Shown here: piece by piece, positions 25,852-35,900 of the stretch
How positions within the stretch are numbered: the first letter of the stretch is position 1
Layout: each line of letters opens with the position of its first letter
DNA from: Ferruginibacter lapsinanis
GTDB lineage: Bacteria > Bacteroidota > Bacteroidia > Chitinophagales > Chitinophagaceae
Direction: 5' to 3'
NCBI RefSeq assembly: GCF_020783315.1
Contig: NZ_CP086063.1
Location: forward strand, 2,964,501-3,028,500
Length of the DNA: 64,000 nucleotides
Notes under the pieces: generated by a model
What the model was told of the DNA's origin: nothing
What the model saw: only the letters and a program-made list of their open reading frames with translations
The model's database searches: none
Made by a program: the position numbers and the translations under genes

Positions 25852-27610
25852 TTCTTTCAATTAATAACAATGTTAAAAATTGTGACCAGTGGATATTACC
25901 ACTAACAAATTCTTTATGATTGGCTGAATTTGATTTTGCATATTCATCATTTGATAACCATTCTTTAAAAGGAAAAGCAAATCCCATCTTTGGTCTTTTC
26001 CAAATAGCTTCAGGCAGTATATCTTTAAAGGCATCAATAAGCATTTGCTTGGTATGACTTCCGCTGTATTTTATTTGTGATTGAATCTGTAAAGAAAGTT
26101 TAACAAACTCTGCATCCAGAAACGGCACCCTGATCTCTACCCCATGAGCCATGCTCATAACATCTGCATCTCTCAGCAATTGATTCTGCATATACATGTT
26201 CATCTCCATCCAACTTGCCTGATTTTTTGGAGTGAGATAATCTATGTTAGGTAAAGTAGGCTGTTCGTTTAATATCTGCCAGATCTCAGATTCATTGGCA
26301 TTTAAATGTTTGGCAATTTCACTAGGGATAAATTGTCCTCTTAAAAATAAATATCTGCCAACCGCTCCTTCAATACTTAAATATTGTAAGCGTTTAAAAC
26401 GCCTTAACCCTACATATCTGCCTGCTTTTAAAGCTTCATTGGGCAACTTCTGTAGAAGTAAAGTAGGCAAGATCCTGTTAAATGACGGGTAACCACCAAA
26501 TAACTCATCACCACCAATACCCGACAAGACCGCTTTTAAACCACTTTCCTTTGCAAATTTGCTGATAAACCAGGTATTGATACCATCACAGCTTGGCATA
26601 TCCATCGCCTTCACTATTGAAGGAAAATGCTCATGAAACTGTTCCTCTTTGACCAAATGCTGAAATTGCTCACAGAATAGTTTTTCCTGCAGCAGGTCCT
26701 GATATTTCTTTTCGGAATATTTATTGTCTTCAAAAAAAACGGATACTGTTTTTAATCTTGTTTGTTTATCCGAATTCGCTAATAACGCTATTATACTTGA
26801 ATCTAATCCTCCACTTAAAAAAACACCAATAGGAGCATCAGCAAGCAAATGTCTTTTTACTGCACTTTGTAATGAATGTTTCAGAAGCTCTAAGGCCTCA
26901 TCTCTATTCGTTATTTTTTCTACGTAATTATAACTCTCAAATGTGTTTACGGAACTCTTGAGCGTATTAATATTATATTTCAGGTAAGTACCTTTTTGAA
27001 GCGGTTTTACTTCATGCAAAGTAGTGATAGGCTCGGGCAAATGTCCGTAAGCCATCAGATACACCTGCCAGTGATTGCTTTTGGTTTGCAGATATGGAAT
27101 TGATCTGAATCCTTTAATTTCTGATGCAAAAACTAATCCTTCCTTTGTGTCTGCATAATAAAGCGGTTTTATACCACTTGCATCTCTCACTAAAAATAAT
27201 TCTCCGGAGTGATTGTTCAATAATGCAAAAGCGAACATTCCATTAAACTTCTTGAACGCATTTTCGCCCCATAAAGTGAATGCTGCTAATATTACTTCTG
27301 TATCGCTATTGGATACAAAATGACAACCTGCTATTTTAAGTTCCGCTTTTAGATCAAGATAGTTATACAGTTCTCCATTATAGCTGATACAAAATTTTCC
27401 ATCTGCATATTGCATTGGCTGGTGCCCACCCTCTGATAGATCAATAACAGACAATCGCCTGTGACCTAATACAACAGGATATTGACCGGATGAATAAATT
27501 CCCTGGTCGTCGGGGCCTCCATGTTGTTGAAGCTGGCACATATCTGTCACCCACTGCTTTAATAGATCAGCAGCGGCAACTGGGTTAATTACACCCGCTA
27601 TTCTGCACAT
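25838..27610 (-). CDS. asnB: Asparagine synthase-like glutamine amidotransferase
   Basis: This 590-residue protein has an N-terminal class II glutamine amidotransferase domain with nucleophile Cys2 (MCRIAGV), QHGGPDDQGIY near 28-38, GHRRLSVIDLSEGGHQPM near 50-67 and SYNGELYNY near 74-82. The C-terminal synthetase domain has the ATP pyrophosphatase loop FLSGGLDSS near 263-271 and GIGGDELFGGYP near 364-375. The generic reaction is amidation of a carboxylate with glutamine nitrogen and ATP. Inside a polysaccharide locus such genes often amidate a uronic acid, like WbpS in Pseudomonas O-antigen loci, rather than serve asparagine synthesis; that is an inference from context. ATG start. Confidence 0.92.
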   Translation of the reverse strand: MCRIAGVINPVAAADLLKQWVTDMCQLQQHGGPDDQGIYSSGQYPVVLGHRRLSVIDLSEGGHQPMQYADGKFCISYNGELYNYLDLKAELKIAGCHFVSNSDTEVILAAFTLWGENAFKKFNGMFAFALLNNHSGELFLVRDASGIKPLYYADTKEGLVFASEIKGFRSIPYLQTKSNHWQVYLMAYGHLPEPITTLHEVKPLQKGTYLKYNINTLKSSVNTFESYNYVEKITNRDEALELLKHSLQSAVKRHLLADAPIGVFLSGGLDSSIIALLANSDKQTRLKTVSVFFEDNKYSEKKYQDLLQEKLFCEQFQHLVKEEQFHEHFPSIVKAMDMPSCDGINTWFISKFAKESGLKAVLSGIGGDELFGGYPSFNRILPTLLLQKLPNEALKAGRYVGLRRFKRLQYLSIEGAVGRYLFLRGQFIPSEIAKHLNANESEIWQILNEQPTLPNIDYLTPKNQASWMEMNMYMQNQLLRDADVMSMAHGVEIRVPFLDAEFVKLSLQIQSQIKYSGSHTKQMLIDAFKDILPEAIWKRPKMGFAFPFKEWLSNDEYAKSNSANHKEFVSGNIHWSQFLTLLLIERNGNA

Positions 27611-27648
27611 AGTCTAGAGTTAAAGGCCTTAAGGTAATGTAAGGTGTA

Positions 27649-28596
27649 TTATTTTTTACTGGTATAATAATCATACTTACTGGTAAAATCCTGGTATGTA
27701 TTCTGTATACCTTCTTTCAGATTGATAGAAGCGGACCATCCTAATGCATTTAGTTTATCTACATTTAATAACTTCCTCATCGTACCATCTGGTTTGGTAT
27801 CATCAAAGATCAATTTCCCGGTGAAACCCACCGTTTCTTTTATTTGCAAGGCCAGTTCAGCAATTGTATCGTCTTTGCCCCAACCTATATTTATTATCTC
27901 CGGTTGATCGTAGTTCTGCATCAGGAAATAACATGCGGCGGCCGCATCATCTGCATGTAAAAACTCTCTGCTTGGTTTACCAGTGCCCCATATAGTTACA
28001 TGCTCATCATTATTCATCTTTGCTTCATGAAATTTTCTTATCAGCGCCGGTAGCACATGTGACTTCTGTAAATCATAATTATCGCCGGGACCATAAAGAT
28101 TAGTAGGCATCACGCTAATAAAATTACACCCATATTGTTGATGATAAGCCTGACACATTTTTATACCGGCTATTTTAGCAATAGCATATGCTTCATTTGT
28201 AGGCTCTAAAGAATCTGTCAACAAATAATCTTCTATTATTGGCTGAGGTGCATTTTTTGGATATATACAACTACTTCCTAAAAACAACAATTTTGTTACC
28301 CCGTTTTTGTAAGCTTCATGAATAACGTTATTTTGTATAGACAGGTTATCAAAAATAAATTCAGCCGGGTAAGTTTTATTTGCCCATATCCCGCCCACTT
28401 TAGCTGCCGCCATAAAAACATACTGTGGCTTTTCCTTTGCAAAAAACTCTTTTACTGAAACCTGGTTTCTTAAGTCTAGTTCAGCCGAAGTACGGGTAAG
28501 AATATTAGTATGCCCCTTAGATTTAAGCAGTCGTACAATTGCGCTTCCAACCAAACCATTATGTCCTGCAACGTATATTTTGTCTGTATTATTCAT
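27649..28596 (-). CDS. fcl: GDP-L-fucose synthase
   Basis: This 315-residue extended short-chain dehydrogenase/reductase has the NAD(P)-binding GHNGLVGSA loop at residues 11-19, [15 protein letters not shown] near 66-80, [11 protein letters not shown] near 104-114 and the catalytic YAIAK (Tyr137, Lys141). All are diagnostic of WcaG/Fcl. It converts GDP-4-keto-6-deoxymannose to GDP-L-fucose by epimerisation and reduction. The gmd gene for the preceding step is not in the window. The product is the donor needed by the GT10 fucosyltransferase at 5361-6296. ATG start. Confidence 0.95.
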   Translation of the reverse strand: MNNTDKIYVAGHNGLVGSAIVRLLKSKGHTNILTRTSAELDLRNQVSVKEFFAKEKPQYVFMAAAKVGGIWANKTYPAEFIFDNLSIQNNVIHEAYKNGVTKLLFLGSSCIYPKNAPQPIIEDYLLTDSLEPTNEAYAIAKIAGIKMCQAYHQQYGCNFISVMPTNLYGPGDNYDLQKSHVLPALIRKFHEAKMNNDEHVTIWGTGKPSREFLHADDAAAACYFLMQNYDQPEIINIGWGKDDTIAELALQIKETVGFTGKLIFDDTKPDGTMRKLLNVDKLNALGWSASINLKEGIQNTYQDFTSKYDYYTSKK

Positions 28597-28629
28597 TCTA
28601 AAAAATTAAATCAGATATTTTATAATTAT

Positions 28630-29148
28630 TTATTTAGCAGCTATGGGGAACATTACTGAGAGATTTTTTTTATCGATATTCGCACTCATTATCAAACCGA
28701 GTCCTTCGATCATTATTCTGGCTTTTTTTCCTAGCAACTCAATAATAACTCCTTCGTAATTCATTAATATCCCTTGAGTGATTTTTACTTTATCATTAAC
28801 ATTGAATTTCATTTCTTCAATAGAAACATCAGAAAAATCATTCAGAAATTTTTTTACTGTATCAATTTCCTCATCTCTGATCGTGGCCGGTTTCCCAACC
28901 CAATACACAAAATTAATTACTCCATTTAGCTTTTTTAAATCCCACTTTCTTTCATCCTCTATTTTTACAAAAATGTAGGACTTGAATACCGGCTCCAAAA
29001 TAGTTTTCTTTCTATCACTCCATTGCTTGATCACTTTTCTTAAAGGGCAATAGTTTTCGATACCTTTTTCATCAAGTATTTTTGCTACTTTTTTTTCCCA
29101 TCTCGGCTTAGTATAAATGGCGAACCAATATTTTTTATCTTCGGACAT
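28630..29148 (-). CDS. UpxY-type transcription antiterminator (NusG paralogue)
   Basis: This 172-residue protein has an NGN domain (about residues 6-105: WFAIYTKPRWEKKVAKIL, YCPLRKVIKQWSDRKK, EPVFKSYIFVKI) and a KOW domain (about 112-170: FNVNDKVKITQGILMNYEG). In Bacteroides, UpxY proteins bind RNA polymerase near the leader of their own capsule operon and prevent premature termination. This copy is third in the operon, behind the export and kinase genes, so the polymerase must get through those two genes before the protein is made. It probably acts on this same locus. ATG start; a 66-base gap separates it from the kinase gene. Confidence 0.92.
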   Translation of the reverse strand: MSEDKKYWFAIYTKPRWEKKVAKILDEKGIENYCPLRKVIKQWSDRKKTILEPVFKSYIFVKIEDERKWDLKKLNGVINFVYWVGKPATIRDEEIDTVKKFLNDFSDVSIEEMKFNVNDKVKITQGILMNYEGVIIELLGKKARIMIEGLGLIMSANIDKKNLSVMFPIAAK

Positions 29149-29214
29149 AGCTTCGCTATCCCTCAGTCACATAATTTATTAAGCAACTGAAGTAAAAAAA
29201 GTATTTGCATTATT

Positions 29215-31635
29215 TTATCCTTTAAAGAAACGTATCAGTTTTTTATAAAAAACAGTCAACTTCTTTACAATATCAAATGATTTATTTTCGACGTCCGTAT
29301 ACCCTCCTCCATATGCACCTCCATATCCATAACCATAGCCATAACCATAACCATAGCCATAACCATAGCCATATGCCTTGCTAAAGTAACCAAGTGATAT
29401 ACCCCTTGGTTTCAGTCCATTAAATACCAGACACATGTTAGACAATTTATTTTTTTGTTTAAGCTCTTCGATCATTCGTAAAAATGATTTAGGCGTCTTG
29501 TCATGACGGATCACATACAAAGTAACATCTGCATATTCCTTTAACAATAATGCATCGGTAACAGGTCCTACAGGTGCTGTATCAATGATCACATAATCAA
29601 ACTGACCTTTTAAACTTGTAATTAAATTCCTAAACTCTTCTCTTGAAATCAACTCAGTAGGATTGGGAGGTATTGCTCCTGAAGGAACCAAAAACAAGTT
29701 AGGAATACTGGTTTCTTTAATTATTTTATCCAGAGTTGTTTTACCTACTAAAAAGTTTGAGATACCAGGCTCCCTGGATATTTCCAGTAACGGACTTAAC
29801 CTTGGTTTACGCAGATCCATCTCAAGTAACGCAACTCTTTTTCCTGTGAGGGTAAAACTTATCGCCAAATTGATCGCCATAAAACTCTTTCCTTCTCCCG
29901 AAACACTTGAAGTTACCAGAAGTGTATTTTGAGTTTCATTTAATCCAATAAAATTCAAGTTTGTCCTCAGTGAACGGAACTGCTCTGCTACAACAGTTCT
30001 TTTACCATCATAAATTACAATAGGTTTATTTGTATTCGCTTGTATGATCTCTCCCACCAATGGTACAGATGTTTTACTTTCGATATCTTCTCTGAAAAGC
30101 ACCTTACTTCTGAATTGCTCTTTTAACATCACCAAAAACACCGCTGACAATATCCCGATTATTAAACCCGCCGTATAAAACTTATTAGCAATGGGAGAAA
30201 TAGGTCCACTGATACTTGCACTTTCCAATACCCTCAGATCTGCTCCTGTTGATGCCGATGAAATGGCTGTCTCTTCTCTTTTTTGAAGTAAATAAGTATA
30301 GATATTATTTTTGATCGCCTGCTGCCTGCTTATTTCCAACAACCCTTTTTCCTGTTTTGGTACCTGCTTCAACAAATCGCTGTTTTTTGCTAAATTGGCT
30401 AAGGCAGAACGTTTAACGGTTAATAAGTTTGTTCTTATATTGACAATATTTTCCGTGATAAGCGATTTTATTTTTTTTATTCTTTCTTCTGTCAAAAGAA
30501 TAGCATCACTTCTGTCTCCGGAAATTGTTTTTAATTTTTCTAAGGCAGTTTCTTCATTAAATAATTGCGATAGCAAATTACTAAGTGTCCCATCACTCAC
30601 AAGCATTAAAGAAGGTACTGTTCCGGGCTTTTTATTTTTACTTCTAATATAATTTTGTATTTCATCCAGTAACTCCAGCTGCAGATCTGTTCCGCTGATA
30701 TCTCCATCCGATTTTGATATATTTGAAAAATACATCTGAGCCTGTGATGTAAGGTCTGTTATTCCTTCACGTGATTTATAACTTTCGACGTTCCGTTCTA
30801 CGCTATCCAATTGTGCGATCACTTTGTTTAAACGATCATCTATAAAACGGAGTGTTTTAATAGCGATCTCATTCTTATCCTCAATACCTTCCGAATTATA
30901 CACTTTAAATAACTCCCCAAGTATATCCACGCCTTTTTCAGGAACAGATGTCTGGAACTTAACGTCCAGCACTGTTGAAGAAGCTGAAATCGCATTAGCA
31001 CGTAAGCCACCAGCAAAAATCCCTGCAGATGCTTCCGGCGATACGAATTGAACAAAACATTTTCTTACTACAATTTTCTTGTCATATGATGGATTCAATA
31101 TTACCTCGTAATCAGTATTTGCTAATTTTACTACCGAACCAAAGGGCACTGATTTATTATCAATGATCAAATTCCCTTTATTCCAATCAATAGTAAAGTA
31201 GAACCTGCCTGAAGAATAAATATTTTCCTTATTTACAGCTTTGAACCATACAGGAGAACTGTTTTTATATTGTTCGGTCAACCTAGTCTTCCCATCAATA
31301 AAAACTGTACAATACAGATCCAGATTCTTTGCAACCTGTTGCAAAATACTTGAGGACTTAAGCACAAGTAATTCATTCTCAACAATCTTTTTTTCACTAA
31401 AAATATTCAGTGCTTCCAGCACTTTTGATTCACCTCCTCCTTTATTAGGATCCTTCAATAAAACCTTTGCATTAACAACATACATTGGAATCTGGGTTCT
31501 CAAATAAAGAAATGATATGATCAAAGACACCGATGTGGTAAGAACAAATAAAGGCCAGAAAGGAAGGTATTTTTGCAATACTATTACGAATATATTGCTC
31601 TCTTTAGATTCCCTGCTTAAGTCATTTTCTATCAT
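29215..31635 (-). CDS. wzc: Polysaccharide co-polymerase and BY-tyrosine kinase (Wzc/GumC-like)
   Basis: This 806-residue inner-membrane protein has a Wzz-type N-terminal domain with a first membrane helix near 30-50, a long helical periplasmic part (about 240-450), and a second helix near 485-505. The cytoplasmic BY-kinase has Walker A VSGEGKS near 573-579, Walker A' LLEMDLRKP near 602-610 and Walker B YVIIDTAPVG near 678-687. The C-terminal tail holds a (Gly-Tyr)n run near 754-771 and two more Tyr after it, the expected autophosphorylation cluster. It controls chain length and export with the Wza-like protein encoded 15 bases upstream. ATG start. Confidence 0.93.
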   Translation of the reverse strand: MIENDLSRESKESNIFVIVLQKYLPFWPLFVLTTSVSLIISFLYLRTQIPMYVVNAKVLLKDPNKGGGESKVLEALNIFSEKKIVENELLVLKSSSILQQVAKNLDLYCTVFIDGKTRLTEQYKNSSPVWFKAVNKENIYSSGRFYFTIDWNKGNLIIDNKSVPFGSVVKLANTDYEVILNPSYDKKIVVRKCFVQFVSPEASAGIFAGGLRANAISASSTVLDVKFQTSVPEKGVDILGELFKVYNSEGIEDKNEIAIKTLRFIDDRLNKVIAQLDSVERNVESYKSREGITDLTSQAQMYFSNISKSDGDISGTDLQLELLDEIQNYIRSKNKKPGTVPSLMLVSDGTLSNLLSQLFNEETALEKLKTISGDRSDAILLTEERIKKIKSLITENIVNIRTNLLTVKRSALANLAKNSDLLKQVPKQEKGLLEISRQQAIKNNIYTYLLQKREETAISSASTGADLRVLESASISGPISPIANKFYTAGLIIGILSAVFLVMLKEQFRSKVLFREDIESKTSVPLVGEIIQANTNKPIVIYDGKRTVVAEQFRSLRTNLNFIGLNETQNTLLVTSSVSGEGKSFMAINLAISFTLTGKRVALLEMDLRKPRLSPLLEISREPGISNFLVGKTTLDKIIKETSIPNLFLVPSGAIPPNPTELISREEFRNLITSLKGQFDYVIIDTAPVGPVTDALLLKEYADVTLYVIRHDKTPKSFLRMIEELKQKNKLSNMCLVFNGLKPRGISLGYFSKAYGYGYGYGYGYGYGYGYGGAYGGGYTDVENKSFDIVKKLTVFYKKLIRFFKG
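29323..29373 (-). repeat. Codon-level tandem repeat encoding (Tyr-Gly)n in the kinase tail
   Basis: This is a 51-base run of alternating ATA and NCC triplets on the plus strand (TAT and GGN codons on the coding strand), giving nine Tyr alternating with eight Gly. The hexanucleotide units are imperfect only at the third base of the Gly codons (GGC, GGT, GGA). Any gain or loss of a unit stays in frame and changes the number of tail tyrosines. Confidence 0.9.
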
Positions 31636-31650
31636 AATGCTTTGTGTTAT

Positions 31651-32469
31651 CTACTTAATTAATCTGTCATAAATTATTAACAGCAGCGATACCCCTGTTA
31701 ACAAAGAAGAAACTATCATTTGCCTTTTAGCGATTTTATCCGCTGCAGTACCTCTTTCAACATCGGGCTGTACATATACAATGTCATCGGGTTTTAAATT
31801 GTACCATGGAGAATTTAAAACAGCCATGTCTTCAAAATTCAAATGCTTGAATACCTTCTTCCCTTTGTCTTCTCTGATTATTAATATATTTTTATTATCC
31901 CCCGCCTCATTGACTCCTCCAGCAATTGTAAGCGCTTCCAAAACATTTATTTTTTCCTTTTCCCCTCCGATATTTATTAGCTGAGGACTTTTTACTTCTC
32001 CAAATACCAGTATTTTCTTATTTACAAACGCTGTAACTACTACAGCATCTTTTACATAAATGCCCAGCTCATTTTTTATTTTTTCAGAAACCTGCCTTAG
32101 AGTCAATCCTTCAACATGTACAGCGCCCAACTTATGCAATTGAATATTACCATTACTATCTACCAGGTATCCTAGTTTACCATCAGAAGTAGAAAGTACC
32201 TGGGCCGCATTAAATATTCTGTCATCATCAAGACTTAAAGTAGAAATATTCACAGATATTACATCCTTTTTCTTGATCAATTCTTCAAAATTTTCATTTA
32301 CCATAGACTGAACAGTCGTATCGCCTTTTAAATTTTTGAAGTAAAAAATATTTGTTTTTTTGCTTACCCCGCAAGAAGACAAAAAGACAATAAAAATCAA
32401 GGGCGCAAAAAATAATCGGGTAAAAACAGAAAGCGCATTTTTATTTTTAGAATAGATTATTGTGTGCAT
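31651..32469 (-). CDS. wza: Polysaccharide export outer-membrane lipoprotein (Wza-like)
   Basis: This 272-residue protein has a lipoprotein signal: hydrophobic stretch at about residues 18-30 and lipobox FLSSC with Cys33. The polysaccharide export (Poly_export) domain follows at about 60-150 (KKDVISVNISTLSLDDDRIF, GAVHVEGLTLRQVSEKIKNEL), then an SLBB-type region (KKILVFGEVKSPQLINIGGE). A hydrophobic segment near the C-terminus (about 249-266) could sit in the membrane. It forms the outer-membrane export channel partner of the Wzc-like kinase. It is shorter than E. coli Wza (about 380 residues), as is normal in Bacteroidota. It is the first gene of the locus; ATG at 32469. Confidence 0.92.
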   Translation of the reverse strand: MHTIIYSKNKNALSVFTRLFFAPLIFIVFLSSCGVSKKTNIFYFKNLKGDTTVQSMVNENFEELIKKKDVISVNISTLSLDDDRIFNAAQVLSTSDGKLGYLVDSNGNIQLHKLGAVHVEGLTLRQVSEKIKNELGIYVKDAVVVTAFVNKKILVFGEVKSPQLINIGGEKEKINVLEALTIAGGVNEAGDNKNILIIREDKGKKVFKHLNFEDMAVLNSPWYNLKPDDIVYVQPDVERGTAADKIAKRQMIVSSLLTGVSLLLIIYDRLIK

Positions 32470-32526
32470 GAGATTGTATAATAGTAAAAAATCTTTTGAT
32501 CGAAAACAGCCAATTCAGTTAGTTTT

Positions 32527-32574
32527 AAACAAGTTGCAAATTTCGTTAAAAAAAATATTATTGCCAACTTGTTT
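32527..32574 (-). promoter_or_regulatory. Inverted repeat in the presumed operon leader
   Basis: The perfect 10-base arms aaacaagttg (32527-32536) and caacttgttt (32565-32574) are separated by 28 AT-rich bases; allowing one bulged base extends the arms to 13. It lies 58 bases upstream of the Wza-like start codon, in the only sizeable gap before the operon. It could form an RNA hairpin in the leader or be a protein-binding operator. No clear Bacteroidota -7 box (TAnnTTTG) was found next to it. Confidence 0.5.
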
Positions 32575-32639
32575 ATTTAACATTACGGGAATGCCCGGAG
32601 TTACCCTACGTATTTATTTCCTTGTTGGTACCATATAAG

Positions 32640-32671
32640 AAAAAGGGATGACTAAGATTCATCCCCTTTTT
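32640..32671 (-). terminator. Probable intrinsic terminator after the PID-CTERM gene
   Basis: The hairpin is formed by aaaaagggatga and tcatccccttttt with a 7-base loop and one bulged base; the transcript from the minus strand ends in a run of five U. It stands 22 bases past the stop of the small exported protein and upstream of the polysaccharide operon, so it separates the two transcription units. Confidence 0.7.
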
Positions 32672-32693
32672 AAGAATTAAAGAAAATAAAAGA

Positions 32694-32900
32694 TTATTTA
32701 CTCTCTAGTTTTTTTCTGCTGTCTCTTGCTTTTTTTATGCCATAACCAACGCCAGCCACAACCAAAAGTCCTATGCCCCCATCAATTGGCGCATCCGGAT
32801 CTTCTCCTGGATCAACTTGAGCATGTGCTAACTTCGGGACAATATTTAATGCTAATACAAGCAATCCTGTTAAAAGCATTGATTTGGTATATCGTTTCAT
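32694..32900 (-). CDS. Small exported PID-CTERM-like protein
   Basis: This 68-residue protein has a signal peptide at about residues 1-27 (MKRYTKSMLLTGLLVLALNI, then PKLAHA and Gln28), a very short acidic mature part (VDPGEDPDAPID), a hydrophobic Gly-rich segment (GGIGLLVVAGVGYGI) and a basic end (KKARDSRKKLESK). The PID motif, hydrophobic stretch and basic tail are the layout of the PID-CTERM sorting signal of Bacteroidota. Almost nothing is left between the two signals. I placed the start at the ATG at 32900; a longer in-frame reading from 32960 would run into the upstream gene and spoil the signal peptide. The gene lies 43 bases downstream of a giant T9SS cargo gene. Function unknown. Confidence 0.75.
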   Translation of the reverse strand: MKRYTKSMLLTGLLVLALNIVPKLAHAQVDPGEDPDAPIDGGIGLLVVAGVGYGIKKARDSRKKLESK

Positions 32901-32943
32901 TTGATAGACGAATTTCGTTTTATTTAAATTTAATAGTTTAGTA

Positions 32944-35900
32944 TCAATACAGTAAATCAATCGTTGTTATCTTCTTATCTGGGGCCACAACTTCCAATTT
33001 ATACAACCCTTTTACTGAATTTTCGCCCAAAGATAAGGTTTCTATAGAATTACCGCCTAAATGTTGTATAGTTTTGTTTAATATTGTTTGACCTACAGTA
33101 TTTAAAATACGTACACCATATTTGCCCTTTGGCATGTTATTCATCTGTAACCCTACGATACCTCCAACTATTGGATTAGGATATACCGCTATTTCTGCCG
33201 CACCTTTACCTGTTTTCACCAATACAACCTGGCTGTAAACTGATGTGCCAGACTGACTTACCATACGAATTCTGTAGTAATTGTTTCCTGTTTCAGGATC
33301 AACATCCAACCAATTGTAAGTAGCTGTATTGTTAACATTTACCGATGCTGTGCTTACTTTACTGAAATGAACCCCATCTGCCGATCTTTCTACTTCATAT
33401 GATTTAACATTAACTTCATTTTCTACCTTCCATTCAACAGCGATTGCTCCGGCTTGTTGTGACGCCTTGATACTGCTGAATTTAACTGGCAATACCACTA
33501 TTGGTTTGAACACGATCCTGAATCTTGCTGTATCGCTTGAAGCTGCATCCGCTGTGGTCGCAAAATTATAATTAGTAGTTCCTTCAGCAAGAGCTGTGCT
33601 GGTATTCAAATACTTATCTTCAAGGAAAGCATTTGTAGAAGGATTAGCATTTGTATAGATCAACTCTAAAATATGTGCTGTTGCATTTATTTTGTTTACA
33701 CTTAAGAAAACAGTATCCATCGTCTTCCTTCTCTCAATTGACAACATCTTGTCATTTCTTACTACAGATAAGCGTTCTCTGCTGGTAAATGTCGATACTT
33801 TCGTTGCATCCTGAATATCAACAATATCTCTGTATCCTTCGCTGTATAATACAGATACACCATCCATAACTGATTTCGTACCATCGCCATTATCCAGGTA
33901 CATATTTACCGCCATTTTAGGAATTGGTGTTGCTAATGGTCTTGCGATCGGACGACTGGCAATACCTACTGTACTGCTGCTTCCTACTTTATCTGACTCG
34001 TGAATTACCAATGTACCTGCAGATGCTGAATTGATCACAAATGCAGCTCCTGATTCAATCAGTCCTGTATCTGAGAAAGCACTTACCGGTGTAGGTGTTA
34101 TAGAATATGTACCATCTCCGTTACTGGAGAAGGTGATCCATTGACCTACATTATATGCTCCCGGAGATTTAGGATCCCATAGATAATATGCCAAACCTGT
34201 ACCTGCCGGTGTATTGGGTGCTATCCCATTGTATAACATGTTATTGAAATTAATAGCCGATGCATATGGATTACCAATTACCTGAACGCCGGCTACAATA
34301 GATTTAGTAGTATCTCCAATGATGATCCTTCCTTTTGGTTCCAACGTTGTTTTATCAGGTGTTGCAAACTGATTACTGATAGTAACTGCTCTGTTCCCTC
34401 TTACGAATACCATATATCCTTCCTGAGCACTGATATTGGTTGCATTGGTATTGGTAGGTGCAACCCATGCAGGCGTAGGTCCGGGATTCATATAGTAGAT
34501 CGAAGGACTTGTTGTATTACCCAGATCAAAGCCGTTTGTAACAGCAGCACCGGTATTACCATTTGTAATGGTAGTACCAAAGCCGGGCTGAGGATCTACA
34601 GGCGTAGACAACGTACTGTTTGCCACTCCTTCCTGCCATGCTCTGCTGATGGTAATATCATTGGTAGATGATAAACTTACCGGGGCTGTCAATAATCTCC
34701 ATCTACGTGCGGCAGACCATGGATCTATCGGTAAGAAACGTTGGATGATGAACTTACCGGTATCGCTATAATTTACAGATACATTACTGATATTACTGAT
34801 AGGTGCCACATGTGCCGTTTTGCTTACATTAGAAACAATGGTCACATCACCCACTCCGCAATTGAATGCTCCTTTTACAAAACCGATCTCATTTTCAACG
34901 GTTACGTTAGAAGACAACCGAAGACTATCAGAAGTATTCGTTTTACTCATGTACACATTATAGAATGTTTCTCCACCACGGGCTCCATTGGCATCTCTTA
35001 CTGATGATGCAGGTGCAGTAATGATCGTTTTAGCTGCTCCGTTAAAGGTTACGTTACGGTTATTATGAGTAAAGGTAGCACCGCTGTTTCTTGTCCAGTT
35101 ACCGGCTACGAATAAATTACCCGAAGTTCCATTTAATGTTAAAGCTCCACTATTGATAGACAGGTCTCCTGCCAAACCTCTGTCTGAAGATGGCATATTA
35201 ACTGTAGTACTATTTTGTATGGTAACATTTTTTGGAATACCTGTTCCTGCGGTAGAACTGTTACCTGTCCACTCTAAACCAAATGTTGGTGTACCTCCCT
35301 GATTGTAGATCAATGCAGATGCACTGCCATAGATCGGAGAATTGGTAGATACTGATCCGCCAGAACTCAATCTTAAGTTACCGTTTATGGTCGTCAGGTT
35401 TCCTGTTCCAAAGTCAATACCTGCAGTTGCATCTACTGTTACACCTGTTCCAAATACCAGAGCAGTTCCTATTACAGTTTTACTACCTGTTATATTAAAT
35501 GTTCCTCCTCCGGTACCAATGATATTTCGTGTACCACCATTCGCATTGATATTACCTCCGTTACCACTTAAGGTAAAGGTTTGTCCATTCAGATCTAAAC
35601 CACCGGCATTACTTATTTCCAACACATTTCCTGTAGTTGAAGAAACAGTAACATTAGTAGCTGGGCTGCTGCTTAATGTTACATTGCCTCCGGTTGGTTT
35701 TGCAATTAACAGGTAATTGAATGTTTCTGTTCCACCGCTTGTAACAGCAATTGTTTGTGTGTTATTTGTTCCATTGAAGAATACAGCTCTTCCGTTTGGC
35801 GTAAATGTTGAACCTGATGACCTGGTCCAGTTTCCTGCAACATACAGATCTCCCGATGTACCATTCAAGGTCAGTGTTCCACTATTAATATCTAAATTAC

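Noticed and set aside
29323-29373. Considered as a CRISPR-like or microsatellite artefact
   Set aside because: The repeat is in frame inside the kinase gene, continues the Tyr-rich tail expected of the family and has no spacers; it is a coding repeat.
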